DNA of 64,000 nt. Origin: Pediococcus acidilactici (GTDB lineage Bacteria > Bacillota > Bacilli > Lactobacillales > Lactobacillaceae). Positions within the stretch are counted from its first letter, which is position 1. Every line of letters begins with the position of its first letter. Position numbers and translations under genes: made by a program. The DNA lies in NCBI GenBank assembly GCA_024970065.1, contig CP103908.1, positions 1,674,001 to 1,738,000 on the forward strand. Direction: 5' to 3'. Below are positions 46,655 through 55,703 of the stretch, piece by piece. The notes below the pieces were generated by a model. The model searched no databases and was not told the DNA's origin. It saw nothing but the letters and a program-made list of their open reading frames with translations.

Positions 46655-49145
46655 GATCCTTAACGCTAAAGTTAACGGCGACTCCAAAATCGGCAGTGGT
46701 AGGATTCGCAAAACGAATCGTTGTCTGTTTAGTTTCTCCGTCGTAGCACCAACCTTCCGCAGCCGTCGCAAACCGTGCAGCGTTCAAATACCTCGGTAGC
46801 TCACGCCCACCTAATTTTACCGTGACTGGGGCAACCGTCGGGCAACCCACGCTCAATTCCAATTCCTTAACTTTTGTTGGGTAACTGCCCGTCCGTTGAA
46901 AATCTAAGACCACGTTCCGTTTGGTCGGGTTCACTTGAATCCGGGTTTTTAAGGATACTCCCTTTTGGTAGTCGTTAGAAACCCCGTCGTCTTCATATAA
47001 AGTAAATTCAGCAGCTTCACTTGGTTCTACCAAAATTCGGAGCTTCTCAATTGGTTCATTATGAATATTATTCAATCCTGGACTAGTTGGCAAAATGCTG
47101 CCACTCCGCAAAAACATCGGAATACTGCCTAAATCTACCGGCACAGTGATTGTCTGGCCTCCATCATAATATTGGTGGTTATGCAAATCGAACCAACGCG
47201 CGCCCTTTGGCAAATAAATTGCTTTGCTAGTTTGTTGCGGTTCAACCACGTTGGCGACCAGTAGTGCTGGTCCAAGCATAAATTCGAAGCTTTCTTCGGC
47301 TACGCGCGGATCCGCTTGGAACTCGTAAACTAGGGGTCGCATAATTGGTGAGCCCACCGTTGCTGCTTCATACAACAAAGAGTAAAAGTACGGAACTAAT
47401 GAATACCGTAACTTAATGGCATCACGAATATAGTGGGTGTAAGTAGGATAGGTCCACGGTTCGGTCACGGTATTATCCGTATTGCAGGAATGAATCGAAA
47501 AACGTGGTTGAAAAATTCCATTTTGAACCCAACGCACAAACAATTCCGGTTCCGGAAGCGGACCATCAAACCCACCAATATCGCACCCCTGGTTAGCCAC
47601 TCCCGACAAGCCCATCCCTAAAATGGTGGGGATGTTGTACTTTAGGTTTGTCCAACTCGTATAGTTATCTCCAGCCCAAGTTTGCGCATAACGTTGAATT
47701 CCAGCGAAACCTGCCCGGTTAACCAAGTAAGGCCGTTGGTCAGGTGCTGCCTCGTTAATCGCTTCTTGAGCAGCCTTTGCCATCATCGTCGACATGATTG
47801 GCTTAACTTCGCCAATGGTCCGCCGTTGCCCTTCCGCATCAACCCGAGCTTGATTATTATTGATTTCATATTCATTATTATCATTCCAAATTGACGTAAT
47901 CCCCAGGGAAATTAGCGCTTTTTTCATTTCGGCTTTCCAAGCTTCCCGCCCGTGCGCGTTGGTAAAATCTACAAAGTACGCGGGACCGCCCCAAAATTGG
48001 TCGGTCTGAGCTTTTTGCCCGTCCGGGGTTTTCACGTAAGCACCTTTTTGCTGAAACTTCGCTGCCAACGGATGGGTAGCTAGCATCCCTGGCTTAATAT
48101 TAGGAGCTAAGAGAACACCACGTCGCTTTAGTTCGGCCACAAATTTTGGGGGATCGGGGAACCGCTTTTTATTCCAGTTAAAAACATAGCGTTTGCCATT
48201 TTTGCCCGCAGTATATCCCGAAGACAGAAAGAAGCCATCACAAGGAATGTCGTTTTGCCTACAAGTTTCCACAAAGTCGATAATTGCTTCGTCCGCGTGC
48301 TCAGCTAATTCGGTGTAAAACATGGTCGACCCCATGTAACCAAAGGAAGCCGTGGGAACCATTGCTGATTTGCCGGTTAGATCGGTATAATGCTCAACGA
48401 CCTTTTTAATGGTCGGTCCGCCGATAAAGAAGACGTCTAAATCACCACCGTCACATTGAAAATAACTATACCGGAGCCAGTAGTTGCTGTGCTCGCAGTC
48501 CATATCAAAAACTGAATCACGAGCCGTATTGTAAAACAACCCACTCGCTACTTGCTCGGTCGGATCAAAATCAATGTAAAACGGAATCATTTTATAAAGC
48601 GGATCTGATTTCTGCGCGTTCCACCCTAGGGAGTCGGTATTATGCATCCGCATTCGACGTTTGAATTTATTTAATTTACCTGATTTCTCACCAAAGCCGT
48701 AGAATTTATTCGTGTCCCCCATTCGACTGTAGTGATATTCACGACCAAAATCATCTTCCACAAAAGCCCGATTAGGTAAATCTTGGTGGACCACCCGTCC
48801 GTTTTCGTCCCGAATTTCAAAATAAAACGGCTCCTTAAAGATATTGAGTACGTACTTTCCATTAGTCACCTGGTAACAATCATCTAAATCCGTCACTTCG
48901 ATGGGGATTGGGGTCACCCGTTGCCGCTCTTCGCCCAACAACCCGTCGGTAGAATCCGCCCACGCCGTTTTTACCAGCGCATAGGATTGTTCCGGTGCAA
49001 AGTCTTCGGCAAACGTCCCCTTAATTCGAATAATATTTTCGTCTAGTAAATAAATTCGAAACCGGGCGCCGTTCGTATTTATATCTAAGAAGTCACTCTG
49101 GTTATGGATTTCCAATATTTTGGTGCTTGTTTTCATCATGCCCAC
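46641..49145 (-). CDS. GH31-family glycoside hydrolase (alpha-glucosidase or alpha-xylosidase)
   Basis: 834 residues. N-terminal beta-sandwich (about 1-255), catalytic barrel beginning SFGYMGSTMFYTE, nucleophile region TSIWNDNNEYEI (around residue 420), acid/base WAGDNYTSW (around 510), and C-terminal beta domains with FELYEDDG-like FTLYEDDG. Cytosolic, no signal. GH31 covers alpha-glucosidases and alpha-xylosidases; the WNDNNE nucleophile loop is unlike the KTDFGE of YicI-type alpha-xylosidases, so I favour an alpha-glucosidase-like activity. Divergent from a GPH sugar symporter with two cre boxes between, which points to import and splitting of an alpha-linked sugar. Confidence 0.85.
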   Translation of the reverse strand: MGMMKTSTKILEIHNQSDFLDINTNGARFRIYLLDENIIRIKGTFAEDFAPEQSYALVKTAWADSTDGLLGEERQRVTPIPIEVTDLDDCYQVTNGKYVLNIFKEPFYFEIRDENGRVVHQDLPNRAFVEDDFGREYHYSRMGDTNKFYGFGEKSGKLNKFKRRMRMHNTDSLGWNAQKSDPLYKMIPFYIDFDPTEQVASGLFYNTARDSVFDMDCEHSNYWLRYSYFQCDGGDLDVFFIGGPTIKKVVEHYTDLTGKSAMVPTASFGYMGSTMFYTELAEHADEAIIDFVETCRQNDIPCDGFFLSSGYTAGKNGKRYVFNWNKKRFPDPPKFVAELKRRGVLLAPNIKPGMLATHPLAAKFQQKGAYVKTPDGQKAQTDQFWGGPAYFVDFTNAHGREAWKAEMKKALISLGITSIWNDNNEYEINNNQARVDAEGQRRTIGEVKPIMSTMMAKAAQEAINEAAPDQRPYLVNRAGFAGIQRYAQTWAGDNYTSWTNLKYNIPTILGMGLSGVANQGCDIGGFDGPLPEPELFVRWVQNGIFQPRFSIHSCNTDNTVTEPWTYPTYTHYIRDAIKLRYSLVPYFYSLLYEAATVGSPIMRPLVYEFQADPRVAEESFEFMLGPALLVANVVEPQQTSKAIYLPKGARWFDLHNHQYYDGGQTITVPVDLGSIPMFLRSGSILPTSPGLNNIHNEPIEKLRILVEPSEAAEFTLYEDDGVSNDYQKGVSLKTRIQVNPTKRNVVLDFQRTGSYPTKVKELELSVGCPTVAPVTVKLGGRELPRYLNAARFATAAEGWCYDGETKQTTIRFANPTTADFGVAVNFSVKDLISI

Positions 49146-49214
49146 CCCGTCCTCGGAAAAAAATTAGTTAAGTAATATGTTAGATGTTGGTTATGCACTT
49201 ACTTTATAGCCCAA

Positions 49215-49228
49215 TGAAAGCGCTGTCA
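49215..49228. promoter_or_regulatory. cre box 1 (CcpA site)
   Basis: TGAAAGCGCTGTCA fits the TGWAANCGNTNWCA consensus at every position. It lies between the divergent GH31 and GPH genes, nearer GH31. Confidence 0.85.
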
Positions 49229-49345
49229 ATATTAAATATTTATGGCTTTAAACTTAACTTCTGACCATCTTTTTGGCCAAAAAACGTTACACAATGGCTT
49301 ATATTCAAGGCAATGGTATTTTTTTGCCAAGTTATCCCGTTTTAT

Positions 49346-49359
49346 TGAAAACGCTTTCT
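49346..49359. promoter_or_regulatory. cre box 2 (CcpA site)
   Basis: TGAAAACGCTTTCT matches the consensus except for the final base. It lies 78 bases before the GPH transporter start, at its probable promoter. Confidence 0.75.
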
Positions 49360-49436
49360 TTTGATGTTATTCTTACAGTGTACTTGTGTATCAGTTTAGC
49401 AATTATTTTGATTTAATTTTAAGGATGTGAAGTACA

Positions 49437-50864
49437 TTGGACAAAACCCAAAAAACGGTCACCATCGACGCAGCCCCTTTTAACATTAAGGATAAAGTCG
49501 GCTACATGTTTGGCGACATTGGTAATAACTTCTCGTTTAACGTTGTTAATTCCTTCTTAATGATTTTCTACACCAACGTTCTTGGTTTAACTGGTGCCCA
49601 AGTGGGAATTCTCTTCTTAATCGCGCGGTTCGTGGACGCATTTGCTGACATTACCGTGGGCCGGTTGGTCGATAACAGTAAGCTACATAAAAGTGGCCGT
49701 TTCAAGCCTTGGATGTCACGGATGCAATACCCGCTCCTCATCTTTCTGGTTCTTCTATTTGTGCCGGTAGTTAAGGACTGGGCGTTGCCGATTCGGCTCG
49801 TTTTTGTATTCATTACATACCTTGGTTGGGGAATCTTCTACTCCTGCGTCAACATTCCTTATGGCTCAATGGCGGCGGCAATTAGTAGCGACCCTAATGA
49901 CAAGACCTCCCTTTCTACCTTCCGGGCACTGGGATCTGCGCTGGGAAGTGCAATTACCAGTTACATTATCCCGCTATTTATTTACATTGGCGCTACCCAA
50001 AAGATTTCGGGAACCCGCTTCTTCTGGGTGGTCGTAGTGTGTGCCTTTCTCGGCTGGGGCTGTTATGAATTAACCATTCACCTCACCACCGAACGGATTC
50101 GGACCGAAAAAAGTGCAAAGGTTCCACTTTCTCGGCTGGTTCAGGGGATGTTTGAAAATAAGGCCCTAATTGTTTTAGTTTTAATCGATATTATGATCGT
50201 AATTAACCAAAACCTCTCTGGAACGATGATTTCCTACCTCTTTAACGACTACTTTAAGGATAAGGCCGCGATGTCGATTGCGTTGATTTTCAACTTTGCG
50301 ACCGTGATTTTGCTGGCACCGTTTAGCAACTTCCTTACCAAACGGTTTGGCCGCAAAGAAACTTCCATCGTGGCCCTGCTCTTTGGTGCCTTAATGTACG
50401 GTATCCTGTTGGTTGTCCATACCCAAAGTACAAGCTTCTACTTAGTTATGCTATTCTTTGGTTCGTTAGGTGCGGGAATGTTTAACCTAATGGTTTGGGC
50501 ATTCATTACCGACGTAATTGATAATCACGAAGTACTAACTGGCGTCCGGGAAGATGGGATTGTGTACGGGGTCAATTCCTTCGCCCGGAAAGTTGCTCAA
50601 GCAATTGCGGGTGGCTTTGGAGGATTCATGCTAACCTTTATTGGATATCAATCTTCAACCGGCGGCGGCGCAGAACAAAGCGCAACGGTAATTCACCGGA
50701 TCTACAACTTAGCGACGGGAATTCCAACGGTGTGTTTGTCAGTAGCGGCACTATTGCTGCTATTCTTCTACCCGTTAAGTAAGAAGCGGGTCACGGAAAA
50801 TGCAAGAAAATTGGAAGAGTTGCATGAAGAAAATAGAGTGCGGAACACCCCGGGTAACTCCTGA
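49437..50864 (+). CDS. GPH-family sugar:cation symporter
   Basis: 475 residues, twelve membrane segments, MelB/XylP-like. Typical: YMFGDIGNNFSFNVVNSFLMIFYTNVLG at the start, ADITVGRLVDNSK (loop 2-3 with Asp and Arg), and FITDVIDNHEVLTGVREDGIVYGVNSFARKVAQAI. No EIIA domain after the last helix. TTG start 49437 (frame begins DKTQKTV) after AAGGATG. Substrate is probably the alpha-glycoside cleaved by the adjacent GH31 enzyme. The last residues (RVRNTPGNS) come from the palindromic element that begins here. Confidence 0.88.
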   Translation: MDKTQKTVTIDAAPFNIKDKVGYMFGDIGNNFSFNVVNSFLMIFYTNVLGLTGAQVGILFLIARFVDAFADITVGRLVDNSKLHKSGRFKPWMSRMQYPLLIFLVLLFVPVVKDWALPIRLVFVFITYLGWGIFYSCVNIPYGSMAAAISSDPNDKTSLSTFRALGSALGSAITSYIIPLFIYIGATQKISGTRFFWVVVVCAFLGWGCYELTIHLTTERIRTEKSAKVPLSRLVQGMFENKALIVLVLIDIMIVINQNLSGTMISYLFNDYFKDKAAMSIALIFNFATVILLAPFSNFLTKRFGRKETSIVALLFGALMYGILLVVHTQSTSFYLVMLFFGSLGAGMFNLMVWAFITDVIDNHEVLTGVREDGIVYGVNSFARKVAQAIAGGFGGFMLTFIGYQSSTGGGAEQSATVIHRIYNLATGIPTVCLSVAALLLLFFYPLSKKRVTENARKLEELHEENRVRNTPGNS

Positions 50865-51195
50865 GGATTAACTTAATTAAGGTACCAACTGCGTCTTAGG
50901 CGGTTGGTGCCTTATTTTGGTTAACCGGAAGGAGTTGGGGTGTGGAGCTCGTTTTCATCAGAGTGCGGAAGCCTTCGGGTAAGGCTTGAGGAGCAACTGG
51001 ATTAGACAGCTAATCGCTGGGGTGGCGATTGGACGGCTAATTTGGTTGACCGCAGAGCCTTGAAGGCTGGAGCACATTTTGGCTATATAACATAGTAATA
51101 AAGCTATTAAAAGTTAAGGTACCAACTGCGTCTTAGGCGGTTGAGGCCTTATTTTGGTTAACCGGAAGGAGTTGGGATTGTGGAGCACACGTAAC
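50837..51195 (-). repeat. Intergenic palindromic elements, tandem, reverse orientation
   Basis: Two full units and a partial one. Unit 1 (50837-50968): stem AAGGTACCAA / TTGGTGCCTT. Unit 2 (about 50969-51090): stem pairing around AGACAGCTAATCGC / GCGATTGGACGGCTAAT. Partial unit (51110-51195) repeats unit 1's left stem with its mate changed (GCGGTTGAGGCCTT). Unit 1 starts inside the 3' end of the GPH gene. The three explain most of the 569-base gap before the MFS gene. Confidence 0.8.
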
Positions 51196-51339
51196 AATCT
51201 CGCATACCAACCCCTAAAATCTCCAAACAAAAAAGAGTGAAAGAAACCATAGTAATACTTTTCAAGGATAAAAAAATGTTTTGATATTTTGACTGCCATA
51301 GAGCTAAAACGGGTGCCCAAAGCCATTTTGTTCCACTTA

Positions 51340-51430
51340 ACCAAAAATTGACCATTATGCCAAATCCAGGCATAATGGTCAATTTCAGTTAATGCTTGTA
51401 AACTACTAGATCTTTGTCCCACACTCTTTT
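51340..51430. repeat. Intergenic palindromic repeat, second subfamily, copy 3
   Basis: Hairpin AATTGACCATTATGCC / GGCATAATGGTCAATT, then TCAGTTAATGCTTGTAAACTACT...TCCCACACTCTTTTG. Clearly the same element as at 23006-23142. It sits at the 3' end of the MFS transporter gene. Confidence 0.65.
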
Positions 51431-51433
51431 GTT

Positions 51434-52630
51434 TTAATATTGCGCTTCGTGTTTCATCACGCGCTTAACCGCAAAAGTAATTCCATACGAAATGAATAGG
51501 ATTAAGGCTACTAATAGGTATGGGATGTGGGTATTGTAATCCATTAACATCCCCGCGAGAATCGGGCCGATTACGTTCCCAACACTGGTTAACGACATGT
51601 TCAACCCGTTAATTAAGCCCTGGTTATTTTTGCCTTCCTTAGTTAACAAGGTGGTGATTGCTGGCCGCAAAATGTCAAAGGCCGAGAAGACTACCAATGT
51701 GGCAATAATTACTTCAATTTGGGTGTGCGCTTGAGTAATCCAAAAGACGAAAATTGCCCCAATCAAGAAGCACGCCCCGATTAAATTGACTTCACCCATT
51801 TTCCGAACCAGCCAATCGAAAATAAACACCTGTAGAATCAGTGAAAAAATTCCGTTAAAGGTCAACACTAACGCGATGGTCCCTAACCCAAAGTCAAACA
51901 CCTGGTTTACGTAAATACTATAGATACTTTCAAAGCCCTGAAGGCCAAACGCCGCCACGAAAATCATCGTGAACAAAATGATTAACGGTGCGGTTAAGAC
52001 GTCGCGGAGCGCGCCCGTCTTTTTAACCGCTTGGGGCTCATCGTCATGTTCTTCATGGGCAATTTCACGAATAACTTCCATTTTCGGCATTACCGCGTAC
52101 GTGAATATCGTTGAAATTAACCCTAATGCTGCGGCGGCCCAGAATGGCGTTTTATAGCTGATGTTTGCCAAAACGCCGCCAATTCCGGGTCCGAGGATTA
52201 AACCACCGCTAAAGGCCGCTGAAATCCAACCGATCACCCGCGCTCGTTGTGCCGGGGTAGTTACGTCTGCCGCTAAGGCCATGGAAGTTGGGACAAATAA
52301 TGCCGCCGACAATCCCCCGATTACCCGGGATACGTTAAACCAGATCAGCGAATTAGATAACGCGAAAATCACTTCGGACACGGCGTACAAAAACAACCCC
52401 GCTACAATCAACGGTTTTCGTCCGATTCGGTCCGAAAGTCGTCCGACCAAAGGAGAGGCAATGAACTGCGAAAAAGCAAACAACGAAGTCATAATCCCCA
52501 TTTGAGTTGTGGAATAATGGTAATAATTTTTGATAAAGGGAGTTACCGGGATTACCAACCCGATTCCCAGACAGATCAATAGGTTTCCGGCAATCAGAAT
52601 CCACAAGGTCTTTTTGTTTTTAGCATCCAT
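51434..52630 (-). CDS. MFS drug-type efflux transporter
   Basis: 398 residues, twelve membrane segments. Motif A in loop 2-3 is GRLSDRIGRKP, and motif C-like GLILGPGIGG in helix 5 marks a drug:proton antiporter of the DHA1 family (NorA/TetA-like). A His/Glu/Asp-rich loop (REIAHEEHDDEPQAVKKTG) lies between helices 6 and 7. Substrate unknown. Single gene with ribosome site AAAGGAG. Confidence 0.85.
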   Translation of the reverse strand: MDAKNKKTLWILIAGNLLICLGIGLVIPVTPFIKNYYHYSTTQMGIMTSLFAFSQFIASPLVGRLSDRIGRKPLIVAGLFLYAVSEVIFALSNSLIWFNVSRVIGGLSAALFVPTSMALAADVTTPAQRARVIGWISAAFSGGLILGPGIGGVLANISYKTPFWAAAALGLISTIFTYAVMPKMEVIREIAHEEHDDEPQAVKKTGALRDVLTAPLIILFTMIFVAAFGLQGFESIYSIYVNQVFDFGLGTIALVLTFNGIFSLILQVFIFDWLVRKMGEVNLIGACFLIGAIFVFWITQAHTQIEVIIATLVVFSAFDILRPAITTLLTKEGKNNQGLINGLNMSLTSVGNVIGPILAGMLMDYNTHIPYLLVALILFISYGITFAVKRVMKHEAQY

Positions 52631-52741
52631 TGGCGCTCATCTCCTTTGCTCGTTTTCATATTCTTACATACTACCACGAAATAATTTTCCTGTCTTATCA
52701 TGCAGAATGGTAATTTTTGGGAAAAACGGCTTTCCCGTTCA

Positions 52742-52785
52742 AAAAGAGCCGTGACTAAAGTTGGTCACCGCTCTTTCTTTAAATT
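52742..52785 (-). terminator. Terminator of luxS
   Basis: Minus-strand stem AGAGCGGTGAC / GTCACGGCTCT with loop CAACTTTA and trailing TTTTTG. Confidence 0.8.
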
Positions 52786-52801
52786 GCTATTTAATTAATG
52801 A

Positions 52802-53275
52802 TTAAATCACGTTTCGTTCAAACGGTTGGTCACTAATGCCGTCCGCAAGAATCTTCTTAGCCCATTCCTTTGCGGAGAACAACGAGTGGTCCCGGTAATT
52901 TCCACAACTGTAAATGTCGGTTCCCGGAACGTCTTCCCACTTAATGTCGTTTGCGATTGCTTCTAAAGAGCCCTTCAACGCTTTGGCCACTTCCGTAGTC
53001 GTTGGGGTACCCCAAACGATTAAATGAAAGCCCGTCCGGCAACCAAATGGGGAACAATCAATAATTCCGTCCATCCGATCCCGCATTAATCCTGCTAACA
53101 GATGTTCAATGGTGTGTAAACCTGCCGTTGGAATTGCGTTTTCGTTTGGTTGAACAAGTCGTAAGTCAAAATTGGAAATTTGGTCACCCTTGCTGCCTTC
53201 TTCGACAGTAATCAACCGTACGTAAGGTGCTTTAACCTTGGTATGGTCTAATTCAAAACTTTCTACTTTTGCCAT
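52802..53275 (-). CDS. luxS: S-ribosylhomocysteine lyase LuxS
   Basis: 157 residues. Cleaves S-ribosylhomocysteine to homocysteine and the precursor of AI-2 in the activated methyl cycle. The metal site HTIEH (His54, Glu57, His58) and the FGCRTGFHL segment with catalytic Cys79 are intact, as is the third ligand Cys in [12 protein letters not shown]. Monocistronic with a terminator. Confidence 0.97.
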   Translation of the reverse strand: MAKVESFELDHTKVKAPYVRLITVEEGSKGDQISNFDLRLVQPNENAIPTAGLHTIEHLLAGLMRDRMDGIIDCSPFGCRTGFHLIVWGTPTTTEVAKALKGSLEAIANDIKWEDVPGTDIYSCGNYRDHSLFSAKEWAKKILADGISDQPFERNVI

Positions 53276-53346
53276 AGAAACTCATCCCTTCATCAAATAT
53301 TGGTTACATCCCTATTGTAAGCCGAATTTTCCCAAAAGTCTTCCTT

Positions 53347-54960
53347 TTAGAAATCATCCTGACTAAGGTTGTGCAATAAGTGGTGATTAAAGACCAAGCG
53401 TTGCATTGGCCGTAAATGAACGACTGGCAAATAGCTGGGAACCTTCGCTTGCATTGGCGCGTAGCTGGTAACGTCCTTGTAGATGGAGTATAGCAGTAAC
53501 GCACACACGAAAATCAGTGGGAAGCCGGCTACCGTACAAATTGCTTGAACGACTTCAAAGCCACCGACAATTACGATTCCCAGTGAGAAGAAGATAAATA
53601 CAACGACCCAGGTCATCCGGTTCCAACGACTAGGTTGCCGCCCGTTGGATAAGTCCAAACTAGTAAAGGACGACACGATAAACGCGGAAGACGAAATCGT
53701 GGTTGCCAAAAAGATAAAGCACGAGACGCAGAACAAAATCAGCATCAATTTATTCATCGGCAAAGTGGTAATCAAAGCCGCTTGCACCGCTGCTTGCCCC
53801 TGCGTATTTAAAATGTGCACGATGTTCAACGTACCGGATTGTTGTAACCACAATGCGTAGCCCCCGAGAACTGCGTAAAAGGAGAGGCACCCGCCAACTC
53901 CGTAAGTCATCATTCCAATGATGATTTGCCGAATCGTTTTTCCGTGCGAAATCCGGGCAATGAACAAGCCCATTACCGGCATGTAAGCTAACCACCAGCC
54001 CCAGTAAAAGAGGGTCTGATGTTGGGCAAATCCGTTCGTGCCGGCGTTGGCCTTGTTAAAGGATAGCGCCGTGAAGTGTTGCCCCATTAATTTTAGCGTC
54101 TGTCCTTCTGAACCTACCAAGAATTTAGTAGGACCAACCAAAAGGACAATCGCTAAGAAAATGATTGCCAGATAAATGTGCCAAGCGGATAACTTTTTAA
54201 TCCCCTTGTTTAACCCGGCGTAAACCGTTAGTGAGAATAAAATCAATAGAATAAAGAACAAAAACAACTTTAGATACAAAGTATCCTTGATGCCCACGAT
54301 AATACTCAAAACGCGGGCAATGACCGGGATTTCCATCCCAATCGACGAACCAATGCCACCCATGATGCCAAACACCACGAGAAAGTCGATTAATTGCCGT
54401 AATACCTTTTTGTACAGCTGATCGCCACGCAAAACGGGAATTACGGTACTTAACCGCCGCACCGGAATTTTTTTCACGTACATCGTATAACCAATCGCGA
54501 TTGTCGCGGTCCCAAACATCATCCAAGCCATCGGGCCCCAATTAAATTCACCAACTACGTTCGCGTACGCAAACGCCGCTTTGGATAAGGGTTTGGCACC
54601 AAACGCGGGGTGTTGCAGATATTGCAACGGATCCGAAGCACTTAGCATTAAGATGCTGGCATCAATTGCCGTCGCAAACACCATGCTTCCCCATTGAAAA
54701 CCGCTAAAATCGTGATCAGGATCAGCTTTGCCAAATCGAATCTTGCCGTATTTACTAAAAATCAAGAACAAGAAGAAAACAAAGTTGATCACATAAATGG
54801 AAATATACATCCATTCATATTTGCTGGTAACGAATGACAACAACGCGTTCATTAATTGCTGAACGGCTGGGCCGCCTACGATCAGGATCATAGAAACAAT
54901 CCCAAATAATACCATCGTTGGTAAAAAGACAGCTCGATCGACATTCTTACTGTGTAAGAT
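53347..54960 (-). CDS. BCCT-family betaine/choline/carnitine transporter, start uncertain
   Basis: Twelve membrane segments with the BCCT signature in helix 8 (FYWGWWLAYMPVMGLFIARISHGKTIRQII) and the gate FNWGPMAWMMFGTATI. Imports an osmoprotectant with sodium or protons. Start problem: the first in-frame ATG (54915, 522 residues) begins inside the first helix and has no ribosome site, while upstream in-frame codons read LHSKNVDRAVFLPTMVLF, a typical BCCT N terminus. A GGGAGG at 54969-54974 points to a start near 54960, where the codon is ATC; no ATG, GTG or TTG exists between the ribosome site and 54915. I extend the feature to 54960 on this basis. Confidence 0.8.
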   Translation of the reverse strand: MLHSKNVDRAVFLPTMVLFGIVSMILIVGGPAVQQLMNALLSFVTSKYEWMYISIYVINFVFFLFLIFSKYGKIRFGKADPDHDFSGFQWGSMVFATAIDASILMLSASDPLQYLQHPAFGAKPLSKAAFAYANVVGEFNWGPMAWMMFGTATIAIGYTMYVKKIPVRRLSTVIPVLRGDQLYKKVLRQLIDFLVVFGIMGGIGSSIGMEIPVIARVLSIIVGIKDTLYLKLFLFFILLILFSLTVYAGLNKGIKKLSAWHIYLAIIFLAIVLLVGPTKFLVGSEGQTLKLMGQHFTALSFNKANAGTNGFAQHQTLFYWGWWLAYMPVMGLFIARISHGKTIRQIIIGMMTYGVGGCLSFYAVLGGYALWLQQSGTLNIVHILNTQGQAAVQAALITTLPMNKLMLILFCVSCFIFLATTISSSAFIVSSFTSLDLSNGRQPSRWNRMTWVVVFIFFSLGIVIVGGFEVVQAICTVAGFPLIFVCALLLYSIYKDVTSYAPMQAKVPSYLPVVHLRPMQRLVFNHHLLHNLSQDDF

Positions 54961-54998
54961 AAAAAATTCCTCCCAATAGTTCTAAGACTGCGGTACTA

Positions 54999-55050
54999 AA
55001 AAAGCAACGCGGCTGGCGTATTTAATTTACACCTGCATAGCGTTGCTCGA
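54999..55050 (-). terminator. Terminator of the acetyltransferase gene
   Basis: Minus-strand AGCAACGC (55040-55047) pairs with GCGTTGCT (55003-55010), followed by TTTTTTAG. The loop is long, about 29 bases. Confidence 0.6.
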
Positions 55051-55119
55051 TCGGTTTTACCCGAAGTTCGTCATACCTGTCGTTTATTATGTTACTACTA
55101 AATTACAAAAAGTCCAAAT

Positions 55120-55674
55120 CTAGTCGATTGTCTTGATGATTCGAGCCGGATTTCCGGCAATTACTACGTTGTCACCAAAGCTTTTGGTAACTACTGAACC
55201 AGCCCCAACGACGACGTTATTACCCAACGTTACTCCTGGCAGGACGGTGACTCGACCACCAAACCAGCAGCTATCGCCAATCGTAATGGGCGCACCCATT
55301 TCAACGTCGGCATTCCGTTGGACGGGATCCAACGGGTGAATGGGCGTGTAAAGGCCAACGTTAGGCCCGAAGTAACAGTGCTCGCCAATTGTAATGGGGC
55401 ACGTGTCTAAGAACGTCATGTCATAGTTGCCATAGAAATGATTACCTATGTGAATGTTCCACCCGTAATCAAATTTGAAGTCACTTTCGACAAAGAAATC
55501 GTCGCCCACGTCACCGAGTAGTTTTTTAAATCCTTGATTACGCCGCTCATTATCAACCTCTTGATTTAGTTGCTGAATTTGTTGACGTATGAATTTCCGT
55601 CGTTCAATTAATTCCGGATCAAATTGCTGATAGGGTTCCCCCGCCGTCATTTTTGCTCGTTCAGTTTTACTCAT
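55120..55674 (-). CDS. Sugar O-acetyltransferase (maltose acetyltransferase type)
   Basis: 184 residues. N-terminal helical Mac domain ([23 protein letters not shown]) and a left-handed beta helix of hexapeptide repeats ([59 protein letters not shown]). Catalytic His is in THPL-like IHPLD. Transfers acetyl from acetyl-CoA to glucose/maltose or similar sugars. Separated by about 30 bases from the preceding NADH oxidase gene, possibly cotranscribed. Confidence 0.92.
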   Translation of the reverse strand: MSKTERAKMTAGEPYQQFDPELIERRKFIRQQIQQLNQEVDNERRNQGFKKLLGDVGDDFFVESDFKFDYGWNIHIGNHFYGNYDMTFLDTCPITIGEHCYFGPNVGLYTPIHPLDPVQRNADVEMGAPITIGDSCWFGGRVTVLPGVTLGNNVVVGAGSVVTKSFGDNVVIAGNPARIIKTID

Positions 55675-55703
55675 CTAACATTCCGCTTCCTCACTCAATT
55701 TGT

